A model generated the notes under the pieces. The model was not told where the DNA came from and made no database searches. It was given only the letters and a program-made list of their open reading frames with translations. From E44-bin32 sp034430595 (GTDB taxonomy: Bacteria; Chloroflexota; Anaerolineae; Anaerolineales; E44-bin32), in NCBI GenBank assembly GCA_034430595.1, contig DAOUEL010000011.1:1-64000 (forward strand): a stretch of DNA of 64,000 nucleotides, in the 5' to 3' direction. Below are positions 58,026 through 64,000 of this stretch, piece by piece. How positions within the stretch are numbered: position 1 is the stretch's first letter; every line of letters starts with the position of its first letter. Position numbers and translations under genes: made by a program.

Positions 58026-59029
58026 AGAAATCCGAGAATCTACGCAATGAAATGCTGGCCGCACTCGAAAACGAGCTGCGCGCTTCAGCGGAGATCGTTC
58101 AAGAGGGATCAGCTCCAGATATGTTCGAGCTGATCTCCTACCACATGGGCTGGAGCGAAAATCAAGCCGCGAGCGGTAAGCGCATCCGACCCTTGCTTAC
58201 CCTGCTGTGTTGCACTGCCGCCCGAGGGGATTGGCATACTGCGCTTCCGGCGGCCGCGGCGATCGAATGGCTGCATAATTTCTCGCTCATTCACGACGAT
58301 ATCGAGGACAAAAGCAGGACCCGCCGGGGTCGGGAGACGCTGTGGGCGAAGATCGGCATACCCCTGGCGCTCAACACCGGAGATGCCGTCTTTGCCCTGA
58401 TGCGGCTGAGCACTAGCCGTTTGCACGAAACGGGCGTCGGCGTGTCAAAAATGTTGGAGCTTCATGCTCTAATCGATCGAACAGCTCTTCGACTTTGTGA
58501 GGGTCAACATCTCGATATTCGCTTCGAAACGGATTCTGCGATCACGTCCAGCGAATACCTCACGATGGCTTCGGGCAAAACAAGCGCTTTGATCGCCTGT
58601 GCCTGTCTGGCAGGGGCAACGCTCTCGCCCGCAAGCGAAGAGCAGAGGCAGCACTATGGGGAATTCGGGCGCAATCTAGGTCTTGCCTTCCAGATGCAGG
58701 ATGATATTCTCGGAGTATGGGGGATGCCGGAACGAACGGGAAAACCCAGCGGTGATGATCTTCTACTTCGGAAGAAAACTCTCCCCGTCCTATATGGCCT
58801 GCAAAGGTCACCCCGATTCCACAAACTATGGCAGCAAGCGCCGGATGAGAGCCAGATCAGCAAGTTGACCGCGGCACTGGATGAGCACGGAATCCGTGAG
58901 GAAGTCCAGGCAAAGGCGGATGAATACTCGAACGCCGCGCTGCAGTCGCTTCAGGTGACCGCTCCTGAGCAACCAGCAGGCGGGATGCTCACTGAACTCC
59001 TGGAATCCCTCCTTCGACGTGATCATTGA
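58022..59029 (+). CDS. Polyprenyl (farnesyl/geranylgeranyl-type) diphosphate synthase
   Basis: The 335-residue product has the first aspartate-rich motif in LIHDDIEDKSRTRRGRETLW and the second in MQDDILGVWGMPERTGKPSG followed by DD, both needed for Mg2+ and allylic diphosphate binding. GKRIRPLLTLL and ALNTGDAVFALM are also typical. The enzyme condenses IPP with DMAPP or longer allylic diphosphates; chain length cannot be judged with confidence. ATG 58022 overlaps the fni stop (ATGA). Confidence 0.94.
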   Translation: MKKSENLRNEMLAALENELRASAEIVQEGSAPDMFELISYHMGWSENQAASGKRIRPLLTLLCCTAARGDWHTALPAAAAIEWLHNFSLIHDDIEDKSRTRRGRETLWAKIGIPLALNTGDAVFALMRLSTSRLHETGVGVSKMLELHALIDRTALRLCEGQHLDIRFETDSAITSSEYLTMASGKTSALIACACLAGATLSPASEEQRQHYGEFGRNLGLAFQMQDDILGVWGMPERTGKPSGDDLLLRKKTLPVLYGLQRSPRFHKLWQQAPDESQISKLTAALDEHGIREEVQAKADEYSNAALQSLQVTAPEQPAGGMLTELLESLLRRDH

Positions 59030-59088
59030 TCACCCCGGGATAAAACCACGTTTTCTCCCCCTTGTTAAGGCATAGTTCCTGCATATCA

Positions 59089-59116
59089 TTGCCACGAGTT
59101 GACGTCATGCTATAAT
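59089..59116 (+). promoter_or_regulatory. Sigma-70 promoter of the kinase/phosphatase operon
   Basis: TTGCCA (59089-59094) and a perfect TATAAT (59111-59116) are separated by 16 bp, with TGC before the -10. The predicted start is about 14-20 bp before ATG 59137. Confidence 0.75.
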
Positions 59117-59136
59117 CCGGTCGAAGACGGTGAAAT

Positions 59137-61017
59137 ATGCAGAAAACGACGAGACAGCTGGGCGAGCAAGAAAATAAGAATGAAGCCCTCGACCGCCTGC
59201 AGGCAGGTACCACGCTGCAGGAACGATATCTCGTGCTTGGAATGTTGGGCTCCGGGGGTATGAGTTCCGTTTATAAGGGCCGCGACCTGCACTTTCCGAA
59301 CGTCACCAAGCTCGTAGCGATCAAAGAAATGGTCAACTTGATCGCGGATCAGTCAATGTACGACATGGTCGTGAAGAACTTCGAGCGTGAGGCCGACCTG
59401 CTCGCGGCACTCTCTCATCCCGCCATCCCGACGATTTATGATAACTTCACCCACAAGAACCGCTCCTACCTGGTGATGGAATTTATCGACGGAGATGATC
59501 TCGAGGCAATCTTGGATGAGATTGATGGATTCATCCCTGAAGAGCGTGTTGTGACGTGGGCGATCGAAATTTGCGACGTGCTCAGCTATCTGCACAACCA
59601 CAAGCCTCAGCCGATCATCTTCCGTGATATCAAGCCTTCGAATGTGATGGTTGATCATCACAATCATGTTCGCTTGATCGATTTCGGCATCGCCCGGCAT
59701 TTTCAGCCGGGCGAGAAGGGCACTATGATCGGCACGGAGGGCTATTCTCCGCCCGAGCAATACCGGGGCGAGGCCTCTCCAGCGGGCGACATCTACGCGT
59801 TGGGTGCGACCATGCACCATCTACTGACCCGGCGTGATCCCCGCCTTGAACCGCCTTTCTCGTTCACCGAACGCCCTATCCGAGATATCAACCCGACGGT
59901 CTCGCCCGAACTCGAAAATGTGATCAATTCTGCTCTGGCCTATGACCCGAAGGAGCGCTTCCCATCTGCCGCTTTGATGAAAGAAGCCCTGATCTCAACC
60001 GCGAAACGAACCGGACTCTTGAGCCGGCCTTCGGTCGCAGCAGTGATCGCACAATCCGACAAGATTGAGGAAATCTGGAAATTCGAATGTGAGGACGAGG
60101 TGCGGGGCAGCCCGCTGGTCGACAACGGCACCGTGTACATCGGCTGTTATGACAACAACATTTACGCCCTCGATGCGAAGACGGGGGATTTTCAGTGGAA
60201 ATACGCAACGGAAGGCGGCATCGCCGGCAAACCGGCTGTTGAAGATGGTATCGTCTTCATCGGTTCGGAGGACAACCGCCTCTATGCCCTCACCGCGAAC
60301 CGCGGTGGCCTGGTCTGGACCTATTACGCCGAGGGATCTTTTCATTCCTCGCCAACTCTAGCAGACGGCCACGTCTTTATTGGTTCTGATGACCACCGAC
60401 TGCATGTCGTGAATCAGGCCACCGGCCGTCGTGCCTGGCGGGTCGAGGCGAATGCCCCGATCTGGTCGACGCCACTGGTGAACGAGGAACGAGTTTACTT
60501 TGGCTGCGAAAGCGGCGATTTTTACTGCTACGATTTCAAGGCCGAGCTCAAATGGCGCAAAAAGGCCAAACGTGGAGTCACTTCCTCCCCGCTCTTGATT
60601 GAAGACATGATCTATTTCGGTTCGCGTGACTGGACACTGTATGCCCTCGAAGCTGAAAACGGCTATCAAATCTGGCGCTTCCGCATGGGAGGCGCAACAA
60701 TTTCCACCCCGGCATTCTTCGACGGCATGCTCTACATCGGCTGTGGCGATAATAACATTTATGCCCTCGATGCCCGTCATGCCCGTGAGATATGGCGCTA
60801 TGAAGCAGATCACCAGGTCACAGGCTCGCCCACCGTTCACGAAGGTTCGGTCTACATCGGATCAGTCGACGGATCCCTGTACTGCATCGATCATAAAACG
60901 GGACGACTGCGCTGGCGCTACCACACCGAAGGTCCTATCACCGGAACTCCTGCAGTTGTGGGCAACACGGTTTATATCGGCTCAACCGATCACCGCATTT
61001 ACGCCGTACTTGCCTGA
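59137..61017 (+). CDS. Ser/Thr protein kinase fused to a PQQ-type beta-propeller
   Basis: The product has 626 residues. The N-terminal half is a Hanks-type kinase: glycine loop LGSGGMSSVYKG, Lys63 (VAIKEM), the catalytic loop FRDIKPSN (Phe162 in place of the usual His of HRD; Asp164 kept), DFG at 182-184 and GTEGYSPPEQYRG. The C-terminal half is a PQQ-like propeller with about eight repeats (GTVYIGCYDNNIYALDAKTG, GIVFIGSEDNRLYALTANRG, GSVYIGSVDGSLYCIDHKTG). No membrane segment is seen, so kinase and propeller both appear cytoplasmic. The role of the propeller may be to bind a ligand or partner. It heads an operon with a PP2C phosphatase. Confidence 0.93.
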   Translation: MQKTTRQLGEQENKNEALDRLQAGTTLQERYLVLGMLGSGGMSSVYKGRDLHFPNVTKLVAIKEMVNLIADQSMYDMVVKNFEREADLLAALSHPAIPTIYDNFTHKNRSYLVMEFIDGDDLEAILDEIDGFIPEERVVTWAIEICDVLSYLHNHKPQPIIFRDIKPSNVMVDHHNHVRLIDFGIARHFQPGEKGTMIGTEGYSPPEQYRGEASPAGDIYALGATMHHLLTRRDPRLEPPFSFTERPIRDINPTVSPELENVINSALAYDPKERFPSAALMKEALISTAKRTGLLSRPSVAAVIAQSDKIEEIWKFECEDEVRGSPLVDNGTVYIGCYDNNIYALDAKTGDFQWKYATEGGIAGKPAVEDGIVFIGSEDNRLYALTANRGGLVWTYYAEGSFHSSPTLADGHVFIGSDDHRLHVVNQATGRRAWRVEANAPIWSTPLVNEERVYFGCESGDFYCYDFKAELKWRKKAKRGVTSSPLLIEDMIYFGSRDWTLYALEAENGYQIWRFRMGGATISTPAFFDGMLYIGCGDNNIYALDARHAREIWRYEADHQVTGSPTVHEGSVYIGSVDGSLYCIDHKTGRLRWRYHTEGPITGTPAVVGNTVYIGSTDHRIYAVLA

Positions 61018-61051
61018 ACTGCGAGAGAGCTATTCGAGAAAGTAATAAGGC

Positions 61052-61939
61052 ATGCCATCTTTGAAAGAGTACTTTGCATCCATATTCGGTCGCAAATCAG
61101 CCCAAAAGCCATCCTACGCGGCACGCGATCAACGCACCTGGCTGTACCCCGATGTTCATAATGCCACCCAGATGGTCGTAGGCACTGGCCAATCCGTCGG
61201 GATCGAGCGCAGCCATAACGAGGACGCGCTGCTGGTTTTGACCGGCCAGCTTGCTGGCAGTCAGCCCCTGCCAGATTTCGGTTTATTCGTGGTCGCGGAT
61301 GGTATGGGTGGACACCGGGCAGGTGAGGTTGCAAGCGCAGTCTCGATAAGGACGGTTGCCCGGATGATTACCCAGGATACCGTCATTCATTTACTGAACA
61401 ATGATCATTCAATGCCCGAATCTCCGCTGCAGGATCTGCTCCGGGAGGCACTGGAAGAGGCAAATCGGGCAGTGGTCGAGGAAGTCCCGGGGGGAGGCAC
61501 TACGCTTACCGCAGCCGTCCTGCTTGGACCGCAGCTGACGATCGGGCACGTTGGCGACACACGAGCTTACTACATTCGCGATGGAAAGACGGAAATCCTA
61601 ACGCGTGATCACTCGCTGGTTGAACGGTTGAAGGAATTAGGCCAGCTAACCGCAGAAGAAGCATCCGTTCACCCGCAGCGCAATGTCCTCTATCGCGCCA
61701 TTGGCCAGGGGGCGAACCTTGAAGTGGATGTCTTCACGCACCCGCTGCCGAAGGGCGGTGGGCATCTCTTAATCTGCTCTGATGGGCTGTGGGGTGTGGT
61801 TCCGGATGACAAAATCCAGCGCATTGTGAACAACGCCCCCCACCCGCAAATCGCAGCCCAGGAATTGATCACTGCCGCGAACAGCGCCGGTGGACCGGAT
61901 AACATAACTGTGATCCTGGTCCGATTCCCCAAGGACTGA
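61052..61939 (+). CDS. PP2C-type Ser/Thr protein phosphatase
   Basis: The 295-residue enzyme has the PP2C motifs: GIERSHNEDALLVL, FVVADGMGGHRAGEVAS, GGTTLTAAVLLGPQLTIGHV, GDTRAYYIRDGKTEILTRDH, LLICSDGLWGVVPDD and SAGGPDNITVILVRF. Metal-binding Asp residues are all present. It should reverse phosphorylation by the kinase encoded 34 bp upstream. No membrane segment is seen, unlike PstP-type proteins with an external domain. Confidence 0.95.
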   Translation: MPSLKEYFASIFGRKSAQKPSYAARDQRTWLYPDVHNATQMVVGTGQSVGIERSHNEDALLVLTGQLAGSQPLPDFGLFVVADGMGGHRAGEVASAVSIRTVARMITQDTVIHLLNNDHSMPESPLQDLLREALEEANRAVVEEVPGGGTTLTAAVLLGPQLTIGHVGDTRAYYIRDGKTEILTRDHSLVERLKELGQLTAEEASVHPQRNVLYRAIGQGANLEVDVFTHPLPKGGGHLLICSDGLWGVVPDDKIQRIVNNAPHPQIAAQELITAANSAGGPDNITVILVRFPKD

Positions 61940-61968
61940 TTGTGAGAGGGGTGTAGCGCACCTTCCCG

Positions 61969-63441
61969 ATGAAGGATTATTACGCTCTTCTGGGAGTACC
62001 TCGGAACGCGACAACTGGTCAGCTGCGTCGTGCGTATCGCGAGGCTGCGCAGAGGCTGCATCCCGATAAAAACTTATCTCCTGGCGAAACCGAACTGTTT
62101 CTCGAAGTCAGCCAGGCATACGAGACGTTAATCGAGCCCACTCAGCGTGAACAGTACGATAAAGAACTGGCGGAATTCGAAGAAGAAATCGCTAAGAATG
62201 CGCCTTTTCAATGCCGTGTTCTGCACAGCCGGTCTTCACTTCTCAACCTGGATGAGCCGCAGGTTCACTACATCCTGCTCGACATAAAACCTTCGCAGAA
62301 CCTGCCCGATATCCGACCACCAATTAACATGAGTATCGTGATTGACCGCTCGACCTCCATGAAGGGTCAGCGCATGGATCAGGTCCGCTCGGCTGTGCTC
62401 ACCATCCTGCACGAAATGCAACCCGAGGATCGGGCTTCGATCATCGCCTTCAGCGATCGAGCTGAAATCATCCTGACTCCGGACCAGGCACGGGATTTGC
62501 CAACCGCACGTGCCCGCCTTAGCTTGATGCAGGCTGGAGGTGGCACCGAAATCGGACAGGGACTGACAGCCGGCCTGGACGAACTGCACCGCAGTTATGC
62601 CCGGGAGGGAGTCAACCATCTGATCCTGCTAACGGATGGTCGCACCTACGGCGACGAAGAGCTCTGCCTGGAGCTTGCAGACCAGGCCTCAGCGGCTGGT
62701 GTTACGATCAACGGAGTTGGAATTGGCGGTGATTGGTCAGATAGGCTGCTTGACGATCTTGCCAGCCGCACTGGCGGTTCTGTGCTGTTCCTGAACACCC
62801 CCCGGGCGATCACCGATCTGCTCCATTCGATTTACGATGGATTGACCAAGACGATTGCCAAGAAAATTCAGGTCGAAGGTGCACTTGGGCAGCAAGTTGA
62901 CCTGCGCTCGGCCTACAGGCTGCTTCCTGAACCCATGCCTCTCGGTGACAGCTTTCCGATGCAGCTCGGTTCGCTGCCAAAGAAAGGCCAGATTCGCCTT
63001 CTCCTCGAATTGGTGATCCATCCCTTCACCAACAAGGAGGAAATCGCGATCGCTCACCTCACCATTTCGGGCGTGATTCTCGCGAAGGAGGAGGAGCTCA
63101 GTTCACTGCCCCTGCCTCTCACGCTGCCCGTCAGCGAAGAGCCGGATATCAATCCTCCACCGGAAGATATTTCTTCGGCTCTGAACTTGCTTTCGATGTA
63201 CAAACTCCAGGAAAAAGCTCGCCATGAAGCCGAGCTGGGTCAGGTTGGCCAGGCTGCCCGTCGCCTGGAGAACCTGGCCACACAGCTACTGGCAGCTGGC
63301 GAGCGCGAGTTGGCCAAAGCCGCCCTGAATGAGGCTGCCCAATTAGGAAGCATTCGAAGATTCTCAAATGAAGGTGAGAAGACATTAAAATATGGAACCC
63401 GGGCTCTACTACTGCTACCACCAACGGACAATGACTTATGA
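61969..63441 (+). CDS. J-domain (DnaJ) fused to a von Willebrand factor A domain
   Basis: The 490-residue protein begins with a J domain (residues 1-70; HPD at 31-33, in LHPDKNLSP), which should stimulate an Hsp70. A vWA domain follows (about 118-300) with an intact metal-ion site: Asp126, Ser128 and Ser130 in IDRSTSMKG, then AGGGTEIGQGL and LLTDGRTYGDE. The remainder is a beta-rich region and a helical tail (LNLLSMYKLQEKARHEAELG) in the pattern seen in vWA proteins of MoxR-type clusters. This fusion is unusual; the vWA part resembles those with chaperone-like roles in building metal-containing complexes. It lies between the phosphatase and the FHA genes. Confidence 0.9.
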   Translation: MKDYYALLGVPRNATTGQLRRAYREAAQRLHPDKNLSPGETELFLEVSQAYETLIEPTQREQYDKELAEFEEEIAKNAPFQCRVLHSRSSLLNLDEPQVHYILLDIKPSQNLPDIRPPINMSIVIDRSTSMKGQRMDQVRSAVLTILHEMQPEDRASIIAFSDRAEIILTPDQARDLPTARARLSLMQAGGGTEIGQGLTAGLDELHRSYAREGVNHLILLTDGRTYGDEELCLELADQASAAGVTINGVGIGGDWSDRLLDDLASRTGGSVLFLNTPRAITDLLHSIYDGLTKTIAKKIQVEGALGQQVDLRSAYRLLPEPMPLGDSFPMQLGSLPKKGQIRLLLELVIHPFTNKEEIAIAHLTISGVILAKEEELSSLPLPLTLPVSEEPDINPPPEDISSALNLLSMYKLQEKARHEAELGQVGQAARRLENLATQLLAAGERELAKAALNEAAQLGSIRRFSNEGEKTLKYGTRALLLLPPTDNDL

Positions 63442-63962
63442 TTGAATGTCCATCCTGCAAACACCGTGAGTTCGTTGGGACACTGTTTTGCAGTGAATGC
63501 GGCGCGCGCCTGGTACATGTCTCCACCCTGCCAACCATGTCCATTTCCCCTGACCGGATTAGAGAAGAGGTCGCAGCGACCAAGCCCTCACCCCCATCCG
63601 GTCCCGATTTAAGCAGTGGTGCACTGCTCGGGCTTCGTATCATCAATACCGGGGAAATCCTGTCTCTCGTCGGCCGGGATAATTACACTATCGGAAGAGC
63701 GCTCGAAGGGCAGGCAATACTGCCCGAGGTCGACCTCTCCCGCTTCGATGCTTATGATGCGGGTATCTCCCGCATGCATGCCGAACTACGAATCGAACGC
63801 GATGGTTTCTACATTATCGACCTTCAGAGTTCGAATGGGACCTTCGTCAACGGGAAGCTCCTCCCTGCTCAGGAAGCTGAACCCGTTCAGCATGGAGACA
63901 TCATTCAACTCGGACGTCTGCGAGTTCAGGTGATCTCGCAGGCATCAAAGATATCGAGGTAA
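63438..63962 (+). CDS. Zinc-ribbon and FHA domain protein
   Basis: The 174-residue protein begins with a zinc ribbon (two CxxC pairs: IECPSCKHRE and FCSECGARL). After a Pro/Ser-rich linker it has an FHA domain (about 75-168) with IGRALEGQA, GISRMHAELRI and SSNGTFVNGKLL. FHA domains bind phosphothreonine, so it is likely a substrate or adaptor of the kinase at 59137. Its start overlaps the J-vWA stop by 4 bp. Confidence 0.92.
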   Translation: MIECPSCKHREFVGTLFCSECGARLVHVSTLPTMSISPDRIREEVAATKPSPPSGPDLSSGALLGLRIINTGEILSLVGRDNYTIGRALEGQAILPEVDLSRFDAYDAGISRMHAELRIERDGFYIIDLQSSNGTFVNGKLLPAQEAEPVQHGDIIQLGRLRVQVISQASKISR

Positions 63963-63966
63963 CCCC

Positions 63967-64000
63967 ATGTCCTATACAGTTCTTGTTCACGTTTCGGGTG
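63967..64000 (+). CDS. Start of a further gene in the operon (runs off the right edge)
   Basis: ATG 63967 begins 4 bp after the previous stop and reads MSYTVLVHVSG before the window ends. Only 11 codons are visible, so no family can be named; spacing and orientation suggest it is in the same operon. Confidence 0.5.
   Translation, partial: MSYTVLVHVSG

Noticed and set aside
59069..59084. GG-N10-GC pattern resembling a fourth sigma-54 promoter before the kinase gene
   Set aside because: Only the GG and GC doublets fit; AGGCAT and CTGCA differ from consensus, and a good sigma-70 promoter is present at 59089-59116.
1..64000. CRISPR arrays, insertion sequences or prophage
   Set aside because: No regularly spaced repeats, transposase or phage structural genes were seen.

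Overview
The window looks like a stretch of a free-living bacterial chromosome, most likely an (uncultured) member of Chloroflexota, class Anaerolineae or a relative. This is an inference from the gene mix: type 2 IPP isomerase with a polyprenyl synthase, a GT39-like/NHL membrane glycosyltransferase, many TPR, FHA and Ser/Thr-kinase proteins, a class II aldolase of unusual length, and short lipoproteins in a mostly monoderm-looking set. heme A synthase points to a terminal oxidase and hence some aerobic respiration. Gene density is high, with many 4-bp and 8-bp start/stop overlaps. No CRISPR array, insertion sequence or prophage was seen; one isolated tyrosine recombinase is present.

Layout. 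0-4 kb: the start of a Ser/Thr kinase, divergent to an FHA-winged-helix regulator, then tmRNA (ssrA), an unknown gene, smpB and a C-terminal processing protease, all on the minus strand. 4-16.3 kb: an HD-GYP response regulator, a YihY-type membrane protein, the recombinase, ctaA with a large FAD/Fe-S dehydrogenase, hflX, a histidine kinase whose phospho-acceptor His is replaced by Gln, an M28 peptidase and trmFO.

16.4-32.2 kb is the most remarkable part. It holds rpoN (sigma-54, with an inserted zinc ribbon), a soluble PAS-GAF-PAS histidine kinase and an NtrC-type activator that lacks a DNA-binding domain, followed by two further transcription units. Each of the three units is preceded by a near-perfect -24/-12 (sigma-54) promoter. 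The output genes encode a small membrane protein, a 1706-residue TPR protein, a TPR protein fused to a C25/caspase-like (clan CD) cysteine protease domain, an unrecognised 429-residue protein, an FtsZ with an altered T7 catalytic loop, a 76-residue protein that resembles the tail of the protease, and another small membrane protein. The last unit ends in a good terminator. I read this as a self-contained, sigma-54-controlled module of unknown function, possibly linking a stress or nutrient signal to proteolysis and FtsZ-type filaments.

32.2-47 kb: a degenerate LCP-like protein, an amino-acid ABC transporter lacking its ATPase, tRNA-Leu(GAG), plsX-fabF, an SPFH protein with a helix-turn-helix tail, a class II aldolase, a Nudix hydrolase, rsmD, a URO-D family protein, a TPR protein and sucCD. 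47-59 kb: the glycosyltransferase-NHL protein, rluB-scpB, two lipoproteins, a UDP-sugar decarboxylase/epimerase with GtrA, a thioesterase, acpP, and fni with a polyprenyl diphosphate synthase. 59 kb to the end: a phospho-signalling operon (Ser/Thr kinase with a beta-propeller, PP2C phosphatase, J-domain/vWA fusion, zinc-ribbon/FHA protein, start of another gene), echoing the kinase/FHA pair at the left edge.
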